A program made the position numbers and the translations under genes. Positions 15,586-24,649 of a DNA stretch of 64,000 bases are shown here, piece after piece (within the stretch, counting starts at the first letter, position 1; each line of letters opens with the position of its first letter). The stretch spans positions 12,732-76,731 of the forward strand of contig CAZOFA010000001.1 in assembly GCA_964578975.1 (NCBI GenBank). The letters run 5' to 3'. The notes beneath the pieces were generated by a model, which was not told where the DNA came from, searched no databases, and was given only the letters and a program-made list of their open reading frames with translations. The DNA is from CAYRUP01 sp964578975. Its GTDB lineage: Bacteria > Pseudomonadota > Gammaproteobacteria > DSM-16500.

Positions 15586-16740
15586 TTACGTAATAATTTT
15601 GGGTGTGACGAAAATCAGCAGCTCTCTTTTGTTTTCTAACCAATCATGTTGTTGAAAAAGCAATCCGACGACTGGGATTTTATTCATAAACGGAATGCCT
15701 TCACTCGTGTGATTTTTATTCGACTCAAAAATGCCCCCCAATACAATCGTTTGCCCATTGCGTACCAGAATATGCGTACTGATTTGTCGCGTGGTAATGG
15801 CAGGCACACCTTGCACAATGCGAGTACTGGGCCGATCCTGATTCACTTGCAGCGCAAGCAGTACTTTATTATTCGGCAATATTTGCGGCGTGACTTTTAA
15901 ACTGAGCACTGCTTTTTTAAATGCAACACCCGTCGCACCACTTCGACTGATTTCCTGATAAGGGATTTCTTCGCCTGATTCAATGGATGCTGTCTGTTGA
16001 TTGGCGGTAAACAAACTGGGACTTGAAATTAATTCACCGTGGCCAGCATTTTCCAGCGCCGCGAGCTCAACGTCTAACGCTGCACCATCAGACAAACGTG
16101 TCAGACTCAAGCTCGCGGTCGTTGAAAAATGAATCCCTAATTGTCGTTCAAAATCATTGTCGACACTCGCTAAACGCGTTTCGATTAAAACTTGTTGCAC
16201 AGGAATATCGACGTGGCGGATGAGATCGTGAATGATGGCTACATTTTTTTCGATATCTTGCAGATAAATTTGATTGGTGCGTAAATCGACGTGCATCATT
16301 CCGCGTTTTGAAAGCAGTGAGTGACTGTTATCTTGCACCAAGCGCGCAATTTCATCCGCGGTCGCATAACGAATTTTAAAGATGCGCGAAATAAGTGGCG
16401 CCGATTCAATCAACATTTCTTGCAGTTTTATTTCATCTTGTTTTTGAGAAATCAATTCTTTTTGCGGCATGATGAACCATAAATTATTTTTATTATATTG
16501 CACCAACCCTTTTGACTGGAGTATAAAATCGAAAGCTTGATGTGCTGTCATATGGTGTAAATTTAATGAAATCACACCATTGACTGCCGGGCTAATGACG
16601 ATATCTTGCTGTAATTGTTTTGCCAGAATGCGTAATGCATCTTGTAGATTCACGTTTTGTAAATTGAGTGAAATGGGTGGGCTCGCGAAAACCATATTTA
16701 TCATCATCAAAAGTAAAAAGCGTAAGACTATTTTTTTCAT
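15586..16740 (-). CDS. pilQ: Short type IV pilus/competence secretin PilQ
   Basis: Outer-membrane secretin of 384 residues with a signal peptide (KKIVLRFLLLMMINMVFAS). An N-terminal secretin/TonB short domain follows (ISLNLQNVNLQDALRILAKQ, about 23-90), then an N1 domain (ISRIFKIRYATADEIARLV) and the C-terminal pore domain (VLIETRLASVDNDFERQLGI to LLIFVTPKIIT, about 185-384), which includes VPAITTRQISTHILVRNGQTIVLGG. Ordinary PilQ is about 700 residues with N-terminal AMIN domains; these are missing here. It would let a type IV pilus or DNA-uptake pseudopilus cross the outer membrane. Start overlaps the stop of the preceding pil gene (ATGA). Confidence 0.9.
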   Translation of the reverse strand: MKKIVLRFLLLMMINMVFASPPISLNLQNVNLQDALRILAKQLQQDIVISPAVNGVISLNLHHMTAHQAFDFILQSKGLVQYNKNNLWFIMPQKELISQKQDEIKLQEMLIESAPLISRIFKIRYATADEIARLVQDNSHSLLSKRGMMHVDLRTNQIYLQDIEKNVAIIHDLIRHVDIPVQQVLIETRLASVDNDFERQLGIHFSTTASLSLTRLSDGAALDVELAALENAGHGELISSPSLFTANQQTASIESGEEIPYQEISRSGATGVAFKKAVLSLKVTPQILPNNKVLLALQVNQDRPSTRIVQGVPAITTRQISTHILVRNGQTIVLGGIFESNKNHTSEGIPFMNKIPVVGLLFQQHDWLENKRELLIFVTPKIIT

Positions 16741-17309
16741 GGGGTTCCTTGTTTATTAAGGTGTATAGCAAACACAGCGCCAGTGGGAAGTTTTACGATT
16801 GAAAGTGTTTCATGCGGCAATTGTAAATAGCCTACAATATGCGGATTCTTTTTTAGATAACGCATGGATGATGTAGACTGATTATCACACGCATTCAATA
16901 AAGATAATTTGATTGAAAAAAACAATTTTCCCTGCTGATTGGTTAACTCAAATTGATTCGCCATAAATGGAAAACATATTTCTCTCAAACGCTGAAAAAA
17001 ATTTTCGATTTGGAAAAACTGCCCACTGAAAATAGTGTCACTCAACAAAACTTCATTATTCTTTTTTGTCGAATCCATTTTGATTAATGTGAGCCCGCTT
17101 GCACGTGATTCTTTAAGCAATCGATCTAACAACATAGTTTGTTGCCAAAATTTTATGTGATGTGACAAGCGCGGCGATTTTTTTGGCAATAGCGTTTTTG
17201 TTTGCATATGTTGTTGATGATGGGCGTCTAAAACACGCTTAATTTGCAGCGCGTTATCAATAACACCCACCAAAATAATGATGAATATCAAAATAAATAA
17301 TCGTTGCAT
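16737..17309 (-). CDS. PilO-like protein with PilP-like C-terminus
   Basis: A 190-residue inner-membrane protein in the pil operon. An N-terminal membrane helix (residues 3-20, LFILIFIIILVGVIDNAL) and a helical then ferredoxin-like periplasmic part (DRLLKESRASGLTLIKMD, FSGQFFQIENFFQRL) are PilO-like. The last 40 residues (NPHIVGYLQLPHETLSIVKL, then PTGAVFAIHL) resemble the beta domain of PilP that docks PilQ. It lies exactly where pilO and pilP normally stand as two genes, so a fused or reduced PilO/PilP is inferred. Sequence conservation is weak and position is the main support. Confidence 0.62.
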   Translation of the reverse strand: MQRLFILIFIIILVGVIDNALQIKRVLDAHHQQHMQTKTLLPKKSPRLSHHIKFWQQTMLLDRLLKESRASGLTLIKMDSTKKNNEVLLSDTIFSGQFFQIENFFQRLREICFPFMANQFELTNQQGKLFFSIKLSLLNACDNQSTSSMRYLKKNPHIVGYLQLPHETLSIVKLPTGAVFAIHLNKQGTP

Positions 17310-17312
17310 GAT

Positions 17313-17759
17313 TTACTCAACAACAAGATAAAACGACTGTGCATGCAGCGAAAATTTTTTTATGCTTGGTTGAGGCAATGTTTGAATAAACCGTGAAATG
17401 TCATAAGCCGAGCGCATGTGTCCTGAAATCATGATTTGCTTTCCTGTGTACTGTATTTTTATCATTTGTAGAGAATAAAAATCCATGCGCTCAATTTTTT
17501 CGAACACATGAAATAAAGTGTCTTGATTGATTTTCATATTGAATAACGCATTATCATGGCTACTCGTTTTTACAAAGTGATTTTGTTTTTTTAATCTTGC
17601 CGCATGCGCATTGTCTGATGAAACAACCCAAGCAAACATCACATGCGACATAATAAAAAACATTCCGAGCGCTAAAGCGATCATGAATAAATAACGCTGT
17701 TGTTTTATTTTTCTTGCATATTGTTCTTGGCGCCAAGGCAACAAATTAATTTCGATCAT
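17313..17759 (-). CDS. pilN: Type IV pilus assembly protein PilN
   Basis: Starts at ATG 17759 (MIEINLLPWRQ), the conserved PilN opening that binds PilM in the cytoplasm; an in-frame codon ten residues upstream has no support. This gives 148 residues. One membrane helix at about 24-45 (FMIALALGMFFIMSHVMFAW) is followed by a periplasmic domain. The start overlaps the pilM stop (ATGA). Part of the inner-membrane alignment complex for the pilus. Confidence 0.86.
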   Translation of the reverse strand: MIEINLLPWRQEQYARKIKQQRYLFMIALALGMFFIMSHVMFAWVVSSDNAHAARLKKQNHFVKTSSHDNALFNMKINQDTLFHVFEKIERMDFYSLQMIKIQYTGKQIMISGHMRSAYDISRFIQTLPQPSIKKFSLHAQSFYLVVE

Positions 17760-18631
17760 GCTGGAAATTTCCTCAAGGTTAACCCCCATGCCGTCAGCAA
17801 TTCCGGTTCGCGTGGATTGTTAAGAAAATTAGTCTGAATGCTTTGAATCAAAAATTCTTGATATAAAATTTCTTTAATGTTTGCAAACAGTGATTGCTTC
17901 CCGGTTAAAATTATTTTTTCGATTTTTGGTATTTGTGTGTTCGCACAAAAAAATTGTATGCTGCGTTTTAATTGCTGAATAAAATTTTCTTGGAGGGGAT
18001 TGGCGAGAACGGGATGAATTGATTTTACTTGATCTTGCTCAATTAAAATAAGTTGCAAAATGTTTGTATCAACATCCAGTATCACGCTGGATTCTTTTAC
18101 ACGCACTGCACGCGCGAGTGCATACACATCAACATCGACCGCACGCACGTTTAATCCCGCCTGACGCACCAACTCAACATACGCATTGAGCAAATGACGC
18201 CGTGCCGCCACTAATAATAATTCATATTCCTTTTCATCTTTTGCGAGATGCACATAATCAAAACTTAATGGCTCATTGCCGCCCGCCAAATAATGCTCTA
18301 GGTTTTCTTTGATCTCCGTTTCAAGTTCAATTTCATTGAGATAGGCGGCAATTTTAATCCGTTTTTGAATCACTTGTGACACAGGAAAACTAATAGCAGT
18401 GGCGATATTTCCTGCCAGAATGCTTGTACTTAATTTTTTGATGACGGCAATTGATTCTGCAACATGATGGATTTTTCCATCTTGCAGCCATCCGCGTGGC
18501 GCATCCTCAATAGCGAATGCCTCCAATGTATTTTTTGGTTGTCCGGGTTTGAGCTTGACAAGACTGAATCGATCTTGATGCAATGCCAGCCCTACCCAAG
18601 TACGTGCCTTGGCGCGTAGAAATAGGGTCAC
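17756..18631 (-). CDS. pilM: Type IV pilus assembly protein PilM
   Basis: Actin-like cytoplasmic ATPase-fold protein that anchors PilN. The GTG at 18631 is the likely start: AAGGA lies seven bases upstream, and the protein (VTLFLRAKARTWVGLALHQD) then begins like PilM. An open frame extends upstream to 18832 but its extra 67 residues look non-coding. Predicted 291 residues. Landmarks: RFSLVKLKPG, VIQKRIKIAAYLNEIELETE, RAVDVDVYALARAV, SVILDVDTNILQLILI and EPELLTAWGLTLR near the end. Sequence is divergent from typical PilM, but the operon position and divergent mrcA fix the call. Confidence 0.82.
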   Translation of the reverse strand: MTLFLRAKARTWVGLALHQDRFSLVKLKPGQPKNTLEAFAIEDAPRGWLQDGKIHHVAESIAVIKKLSTSILAGNIATAISFPVSQVIQKRIKIAAYLNEIELETEIKENLEHYLAGGNEPLSFDYVHLAKDEKEYELLLVAARRHLLNAYVELVRQAGLNVRAVDVDVYALARAVRVKESSVILDVDTNILQLILIEQDQVKSIHPVLANPLQENFIQQLKRSIQFFCANTQIPKIEKIILTGKQSLFANIKEILYQEFLIQSIQTNFLNNPREPELLTAWGLTLRKFPA

Positions 18632-18649
18632 TGAAATGTCCTTGGTTTT

Positions 18650-18671
18650 AATGGGGTTTGAATGGGGTTTG
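18650..18671. repeat. Tandem 11-bp repeat in the pilM/mrcA divergent gap
   Basis: AATGGGGTTTG is repeated twice head to tail, upstream of pilM. It could be a slippage product or a double protein-binding site; nothing more can be said from the sequence. Confidence 0.7.
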
Positions 18672-18761
18672 AATCGATATAGCGTGTTCTTGCAGGAAGA
18701 TCTGTATATTGGGCATTTTTGTAGTAAAATGCAAGTTCGTTGTTTGAGTTTTAGATGAAGT

Positions 18762-21152
18762 ATGAAATATATTTTGTTTTTCTTTAAAAAATTAGTGGCA
18801 TTCCTACTGTTAGCGGTCGGCGTTATTGTCATTGGGGTGACTTATTACATTCAGTTTCAGCTACCTGATATTCATGAATTAAGCACGATTCAGCTCCAAG
18901 TACCCCTACAAATTCTCACTAAAGATGGGAAGTTAATTGCTGAATATGGCGAAAAACGTCGTATCCCCATTGCCTATGAAAAAATTCCACCTCAATTGAT
19001 TCAAGCGGTGCTTGCGACAGAAGATCAGCGCTATTTTCAACATCCCGGTGTGGACATTCCAGGCCTCGCGCGTGCGAGTGTCATCCTGATTGCAACGGGC
19101 AGAAAAACCCAAGGCGGCAGCACAATCACCATGCAAGTGGCGCGCAGTTTTTATCTCAATCGACAAAAAACTTTTGGCCGTAAATTACGTGAAATTTTGT
19201 TAGCCCTTAAAATCGATCACACGCTGAGTAAACAAAAAATTCTGGAATTGTATTTAAATAAAATATTTCTCGGCAATCGTGCTTATGGGGTGGCTGCTGC
19301 CGCACAAATTTATTATGGCAAAACATTGGATCAATTGACGCTAGATCAATACGCTATGTTAGCCGGTTTGCCCAAAGCACCTTCCGCACTCAATCCATTG
19401 GCGAATCCAGACCTCGCCAAAAAACGTCGTGATCATGTGTTATTACGCATGAAAGAAGTGGGTTACATCGACGAAAAAACATATAACAAAGCAATTTTAA
19501 CGCCACTGAATGCGCACTACCATGATTTGCAAACGCAAGTGAAAGCGCCTTATTTAGCCGATTTGGTGCATCAACAACTCAAACAAATGTATGGCGATGA
19601 TATCGATACGGAAGGTTATTCGGTTTACACCACGTTGGATAGTCGTCTGCAAAACGCTGCCAACCGCGCGGTGAATATGGGCTTAATTGCCTATGATCAA
19701 CGTCACGGGTATCGCGGGGCCGAAAAGAATTTAGGCTCACCGAATTTAAAACACATGCAAGAATGGGAAAAAACACTCAGCAGTATTCCCACGTTTGGCA
19801 ATCTTGAACCGGCCGCGGTCGTTGATATGACAAACCGAACAGCCACTGTGTTACGCGCGAATGGGACTCTCGCGATTATTCCGTGGACTGGATTAGCGTG
19901 GGCGCGTCCGCAAGTGAATGCCAATTATTTAGGGCCCAAACCACATAAAACCAGTGATATTCTCAAACTGGGTGATTTAGTGCGTATTAATTTTGCGAAT
20001 GGATTTTGGAAACTCACGCAAATTCCTAAAGCCGAAGTCGGACTGGTGGCGATCAATCCGATGGATGGTGCGATTCTCAGCATGGTGGGTGGATTTGATT
20101 TTGTCTTGAGTCCATACAATCGAATCACCATGGCGGAGCGTCAACCCGGATCGAGCTTTAAACCATTTATTTTTTCGGCGGCCCTTGATCTCGGTTACAC
20201 CTTGGCTACTGTCATTAACGATGCGCCGATTGTGGTGGAAAATCCCACTGACAATAGTTTGTGGCGTCCGCAAAATGATGAAAAACGTTTCTTTGGTCCC
20301 ACACGTTTGCGTGAAGCGTTGATTCACTCCATCAACTTGGTGTCTATTCGTTTGCTCGATCAAATTAAAATTCCTTACGCAGTTAATTTCGCTCAGCGTT
20401 TTGGTTTTAGTCCTTCACAATTGCCGCCCACATTATCACTGGCTTTGGGTACTGCGAGTGTGACGCCGTTGCAAATGGCGACCGGTTATGCCGTGTTTGC
20501 GAATGGCGGATTTAAAATTGTACCTTTTGCGATTGATAATATTCGTAACGCGGACGGACAAATTTTATATCAAGCGAAACCATTAACCGTTTGTCGTGAT
20601 TGTCAACCAATTGCAAATCAAACCAACACGCATGCGCCACGTGTGATTAGCGCACAAAATGCATTTTTAATTACATCCGCCCTGCATGATGTCATTGAGT
20701 ACGGCACGGGGATTAAAGCACGCGGATTGAAACGCAATGATTTAGCGGGCAAAACCGGCACGACGCAAAAACAAATGGATGCGTGGTTTGCGGGTTATAA
20801 TCCTGATTTAGTCGCGGTCACCTGGGTGGGTTTCGACCAACCGCAATCGTTACATGAATATGGCAATCAAGCTGCATTACCCTTGTGGATTGATTTCATG
20901 GAAGCGGCACTCAAAGGTAAACCGGATAAACCGCTCGATCAACCGCCTGGTATTGTAAGTATTAGAATCGATCCACTCACGGGGAAACGCACCGCATCAA
21001 ATGATCCGGTCGCTAAGTTTGAATATTTTATGAAGCCGTTTGTGCCTGATGAAGACAAAACATCAACCACCGCTGCAACTGCAACATCACCGAATGACAA
21101 TGCACCTGCTCCTGCAACATCTGGCTCTTCTTCTGAGGGTGGATTGTATTAA
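18762..21152 (+). CDS. mrcA: Penicillin-binding protein 1A
   Basis: Bifunctional peptidoglycan synthase of 796 residues anchored by an N-terminal membrane helix (about 8-30). The glycosyltransferase domain has the catalytic Glu in ATEDQRYFQHPGVD (85-98), then GGSTITMQ and LYLNKIFLGNRAYGVAAAA. The transpeptidase domain has the acylation Ser in QPGSSFKPF, the SxN motif in SINLVSIRLL and KTGTT. An inserted OB-like domain lies between them, as in PBP1A. The C-terminal about 35 residues are a Thr/Ala/Ser/Pro-rich tail, not part of the catalytic fold. Divergent from the pil operon, the standard gammaproteobacterial arrangement. Confidence 0.97.
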   Translation: MKYILFFFKKLVAFLLLAVGVIVIGVTYYIQFQLPDIHELSTIQLQVPLQILTKDGKLIAEYGEKRRIPIAYEKIPPQLIQAVLATEDQRYFQHPGVDIPGLARASVILIATGRKTQGGSTITMQVARSFYLNRQKTFGRKLREILLALKIDHTLSKQKILELYLNKIFLGNRAYGVAAAAQIYYGKTLDQLTLDQYAMLAGLPKAPSALNPLANPDLAKKRRDHVLLRMKEVGYIDEKTYNKAILTPLNAHYHDLQTQVKAPYLADLVHQQLKQMYGDDIDTEGYSVYTTLDSRLQNAANRAVNMGLIAYDQRHGYRGAEKNLGSPNLKHMQEWEKTLSSIPTFGNLEPAAVVDMTNRTATVLRANGTLAIIPWTGLAWARPQVNANYLGPKPHKTSDILKLGDLVRINFANGFWKLTQIPKAEVGLVAINPMDGAILSMVGGFDFVLSPYNRITMAERQPGSSFKPFIFSAALDLGYTLATVINDAPIVVENPTDNSLWRPQNDEKRFFGPTRLREALIHSINLVSIRLLDQIKIPYAVNFAQRFGFSPSQLPPTLSLALGTASVTPLQMATGYAVFANGGFKIVPFAIDNIRNADGQILYQAKPLTVCRDCQPIANQTNTHAPRVISAQNAFLITSALHDVIEYGTGIKARGLKRNDLAGKTGTTQKQMDAWFAGYNPDLVAVTWVGFDQPQSLHEYGNQAALPLWIDFMEAALKGKPDKPLDQPPGIVSIRIDPLTGKRTASNDPVAKFEYFMKPFVPDEDKTSTTAATATSPNDNAPAPATSGSSSEGGLY

Positions 21153-21178
21153 AATCAAAATTATCTGAGGATAAAAAA

Positions 21179-22390
21179 ATGTTTTACGCGTTTAAAAAAA
21201 TAATGAGCATCATGACAGTCATTTTAATTTCGCAGGTTGCGTTTGCGAATAACCAAATTTCAAATCATCAAATTTCTGCCACACAAAAATCACACGCGCA
21301 AAAATATAGTTATCAAGGTATTCCAGTGCTCGTGCTATCTGGCTCGAGTCATGAGATGGGATATGATTACGGAGTACAACTTAAGCAACAATTAATTACT
21401 GTTCTGGATATCCTAGAAAAATATTATATCGAGCAAAAACATTTAAAATATTCTGATTTAGCTCAACATGCTGATCTACTCTATAATAGATATCCAGATA
21501 ATTTCCAAACATTTTTACAAGGTGTCGCGCAAGGTTCGGGTTTAAGTTTTTCAGATATAAAAATTTTAAATGCGATGGAAACATTAGGCGAATTATTGGC
21601 ACCGCAAGAAATTCGCGCGTGCGCTTTTTTATATGTTTCACCCGCTAAAACAAAAAGTGGTTCTGGAATAATGGGTAGAAATTATGATTATCCTGCGCCA
21701 TTTGATCAGTTAGCGAAATATTTAACGGTGGTTGTTTTAAAACAACCGAATACCGTACCAACGGCTTTTATTTCAATTGCAGGTGAGGTTTATTGTCCCA
21801 GTTGTGTCAATGCAAATGGGATATTTATGGAACTTAATAATGGCTCACCTTCAGGTGGACATACAGTCAATCTCGCCACCGAATCCATGTTAATCAGAAT
21901 GCTGACAACACTTCAACAATCACAAAGTCTCTCAGATACCGTTGATCAATTAAGAAATGTGAAGTCTGATTTTTCGTTGATTGTGAGTGCTGCTGATAAA
22001 AGTCGGCCGCTCAGTTTTGAATATTCCACATCGCAAACGTTGGGGATGAATGATTATTACCCTGATATTTCTATTAAACCATTTGCGGTAACTAATTTTT
22101 ATTTAGATCCCGTTTGGGGAAATAGAATACCAACTCCAACCGATGAGACAACTTGGATGGGAGTGACACGAAGAAATAATCTACTGAATTTATCACAACA
22201 AAGCGCTCAATTTGATATTAAAAGTTTTGAAAACCTGATGAGTACGGATATTAGCGCGGGTGGTGCAGCGTGGAGTCTGACAATCTATCAAATTATTTTT
22301 GATGAGAGTGATTATTCACTTTACCTCAGAATAATCGCGAATCAACCCAATGATTGGGTGCAGATTCCGTTGAAGCCATTATTTGGTTGA
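21179..22390 (+). CDS. Secreted C45-type Ntn hydrolase (acyltransferase/choloylglycine hydrolase-like)
   Basis: A 403-residue protein with a Sec signal peptide (about 1-24, ending QVAFA). The mature part contains LSGSSHEMGYDYGVQLKQQL, typical of the C45 (acyl-CoA:6-aminopenicillanate acyltransferase) family. Then come IRACAFLYVSP (Cys148, expected to become the N-terminal nucleophile after self-cleavage) and GIMGRNYDYP with the Arg/Asp that follow it. NGIFMELNNGSPS and AGGAAWSLT fit later family motifs. It would hydrolyse amide bonds (N-acyl amides, bile-salt or lipid-amide type substrates) in the periplasm or outside. SD GAGGA precedes the start; probably independent of the MFS gene downstream. 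Substrate cannot be predicted. Confidence 0.82.
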   Translation: MFYAFKKIMSIMTVILISQVAFANNQISNHQISATQKSHAQKYSYQGIPVLVLSGSSHEMGYDYGVQLKQQLITVLDILEKYYIEQKHLKYSDLAQHADLLYNRYPDNFQTFLQGVAQGSGLSFSDIKILNAMETLGELLAPQEIRACAFLYVSPAKTKSGSGIMGRNYDYPAPFDQLAKYLTVVVLKQPNTVPTAFISIAGEVYCPSCVNANGIFMELNNGSPSGGHTVNLATESMLIRMLTTLQQSQSLSDTVDQLRNVKSDFSLIVSAADKSRPLSFEYSTSQTLGMNDYYPDISIKPFAVTNFYLDPVWGNRIPTPTDETTWMGVTRRNNLLNLSQQSAQFDIKSFENLMSTDISAGGAAWSLTIYQIIFDESDYSLYLRIIANQPNDWVQIPLKPLFG

Positions 22391-22497
22391 CGCCCTGGCG
22401 TGAATGGTTATAGGCTATGCCCAGTTTATAACAGCAGCGACATTCGTATGCGCTGACTTAATATTAATTATTTCAACCTGTTGAAAGGACTTGATCG

Positions 22498-23802
22498 ATG
22501 CGACAAGTACCCGTAACCAATGTGCAATTTAATACATGGACTGCAAAATTACGCCAACATCCGTTAATCGGCGTCTTTGCTTTAACATTCAATGCGCAGT
22601 TTGGTTTTTATCTCTTAACGCCGCTTTTGACCTTCGTATTCTTCGCAACCGATAGTTCGTTATTTCCTCCTGGTGCCAGTCTGGCAGAACGCAGTTTTTT
22701 TTATGGTTTGTGTTTGAGTCTTTCCAAATTTAGTAGCTTTGTTGGTAGTAGTTTAGTATCAGCCATTTCTGATTATCGAGGTCGGCAACTCGGTTGGTAT
22801 ATTTCAATTAGCGCCGTGATACTGGTTGCAATCGGTGGTTTTTTTGGGTTGCTGTGGCAGAGTCCGATATTATTTATTTTTAGTTTTTTTCTGTATGGAT
22901 TATTAGACGTGAACAAATCAACTGGTCTTGCCAATGTCAGTGATGTCAGCTATTCCAATAATCTGATATTTAATATGGGAATGTTGCAATGTTTAACTGC
23001 AGCAGGAGCATGTATTGGTCCGGTATTAGGCGGTTATGTTGCTGAAAAAAATGGAATAGCCGGAATACCTTACAGTTTACCTTTCTTATTTTCATTCATC
23101 GTCGGCGTGGTCAGTCTTGGTATTGTCTTTATCAATCAAGAAACGTATTTACCAACTAAGAAGAAAATCGCTTTTAATTTTAATGTTAAACAATTTCTTG
23201 TCGACTATTTAAATTTAATTCGTCAACCAGACATTCAAAAAATTTTTATTGTCTTAATTTTAAGTCAAATCAGTTGGAGCACTTACTATGAGTTTATTGG
23301 ACCACTGTTAAAAACCAAATTTAATTTTTCGCCGCATCAAGTGGGTCTGTTTATGGGAAGTGTGGCCTTTTGGTTAGTGCTCGCGTCTGGTTTAGGTTTA
23401 CATTTTTTCAATCGCTGGTTCAGCCTACGGCAAATGATTTGGGGTAGCATTATCAGTGTAGTGATTGGGACTTTACTCAGTTTGTTTGCTGGGATTTATT
23501 ATACGCATGCATTTAGCCAAAGTCTTTTATGGGTGGGTGCAATCCCGATTGCGATGGGCGATGTGATTTTATATAGTTTACTCGTGAGTTTATTTTCACA
23601 AAAAATAAATCCCGCAGCACGTGGTAAAGCAATGGGTCTTGGTTTAACGATTCGGATGTTGGTTTGGTCACTGATGGCGTTATGGGGAAGTTATCTCATT
23701 AGCTTAAGTCCTATCGGCGCTTTATATTTTATCCCATTCGGCGTGATTATTTTATTATGCGTATTATTGATGTTTAAGCCACATTTTTGGTTTTTACAAT
23801 GA
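22498..23802 (+). CDS. MFS transporter
   Basis: A 434-residue membrane protein with about 12 hydrophobic segments. The loop between helices 2 and 3 has the MFS signature in the form SDYRGRQLG (about 89-97). AACGACIG-like Gly/Pro segments (AGACIGPVLGGYVAEKNG) occur in helix 5, as in drug/metabolite antiporters of the TetA type. A loop of about 25 residues separates the halves. SD AAAGGA precedes the ATG. coaX starts 13 bases downstream, so the two may be cotranscribed. Substrate unknown. Confidence 0.9.
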   Translation: MRQVPVTNVQFNTWTAKLRQHPLIGVFALTFNAQFGFYLLTPLLTFVFFATDSSLFPPGASLAERSFFYGLCLSLSKFSSFVGSSLVSAISDYRGRQLGWYISISAVILVAIGGFFGLLWQSPILFIFSFFLYGLLDVNKSTGLANVSDVSYSNNLIFNMGMLQCLTAAGACIGPVLGGYVAEKNGIAGIPYSLPFLFSFIVGVVSLGIVFINQETYLPTKKKIAFNFNVKQFLVDYLNLIRQPDIQKIFIVLILSQISWSTYYEFIGPLLKTKFNFSPHQVGLFMGSVAFWLVLASGLGLHFFNRWFSLRQMIWGSIISVVIGTLLSLFAGIYYTHAFSQSLLWVGAIPIAMGDVILYSLLVSLFSQKINPAARGKAMGLGLTIRMLVWSLMALWGSYLISLSPIGALYFIPFGVIILLCVLLMFKPHFWFLQ

Positions 23803-23815
23803 GAGCACACAACAA

Positions 23816-24586
23816 ATGATTCTATGTTTGGATGTTGGAAATTCACATATTTGCGGAGGCATATTCGCAGGTGAAACAATTCATTTGCGCTTTCGCTACG
23901 ACACCACTCAATTACAAACGTCAGATCAAATCGGCGTTTTTTTTCGAAACGTGTTGAGAGAAAATAACATCCCACCAGATTCCCTGAAAGAAATTGCCAT
24001 TGCTTCAGTTGTGCCTGGTGTCGATTATTCATTGCGTGCGGCGTGTATTAAATATTTTAATATTGAGCCTTTTATTCTTCAGGCAGGCGTGAAAACTGGA
24101 TTAAAAATTAAAACCGCACATCCGACTGAAGTGGGCGCTGATCTCATCGCTGGTGCGATTGCAACAACCCATCTCTTTCCACAGCGTCATGCGATTGTGA
24201 TTGATTTTGGCACGGCAACAACGTACACCGCCATTACTCAACAACAAGAATTTTTAGGCGTGACCATTGTTCCTGGACTTAAAATTTCCATGGATGCATT
24301 AAAAAATAATTCAGCAAAATTACCTTCTGTTGAAATTATTAAACCCAAATCAATACTCGGACGTTCAACCGTCGAATGTATTCAAGCAGGCTTATACTAT
24401 AGTCAATTAGCTTGTCTTAAAGAATTAACCGCAGGAATCAGCCAACATTATTTTAATCAACAACCTCCTGTTATTGTTGGCACCGGAGGTTTCTCACATC
24501 TCTTTGCTGAAGAAAATGTTTTTACTCACTTAGAGCCTGATTTAGTCCTGAAAGGCGTGCACTTGGCTCTCATTAAAAATAGGTAG
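23816..24586 (+). CDS. coaX: Type III pantothenate kinase
   Basis: First step of CoA synthesis, phosphorylating pantothenate. This is the ASKHA-fold type III enzyme, insensitive to CoA feedback and often requiring a monovalent cation. MILCLDVGNSHICGGIF is the N-terminal phosphate-binding loop; VGADLIAGAIA, AIVIDFGTATTYTAI and GVTIVPGLKISMDAL follow, and VGTGGFS near the end. 256 residues, typical. The window also encodes the later CoA enzyme CoaD (59089-59571). Confidence 0.96.
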   Translation: MILCLDVGNSHICGGIFAGETIHLRFRYDTTQLQTSDQIGVFFRNVLRENNIPPDSLKEIAIASVVPGVDYSLRAACIKYFNIEPFILQAGVKTGLKIKTAHPTEVGADLIAGAIATTHLFPQRHAIVIDFGTATTYTAITQQQEFLGVTIVPGLKISMDALKNNSAKLPSVEIIKPKSILGRSTVECIQAGLYYSQLACLKELTAGISQHYFNQQPPVIVGTGGFSHLFAEENVFTHLEPDLVLKGVHLALIKNR

Positions 24587-24604
24587 AATCTCGATACTGT
24601 CACT

Positions 24605-24634
24605 GGATCCCGCGGACAATGCCGCGGGACGACG
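24605..24634. repeat. Family C palindromic repeat
   Basis: TCCCGCGG-ACAATG-CCGCGGGA with flanking GACGACG, at the convergent junction of coaX and the kinase gene. A related copy is at 56008-56040. It may serve as a bidirectional terminator. Confidence 0.85.
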
Positions 24635-24649
24635 TGGCTGTTGAGCTAA

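Noticed and set aside
18632..18832. Upstream extension of PilM by 67 residues
   Set aside because: No family similarity; a GTG with good SD at 18631 fits PilM, and the extension overlaps the mrcA start and the tandem repeat.
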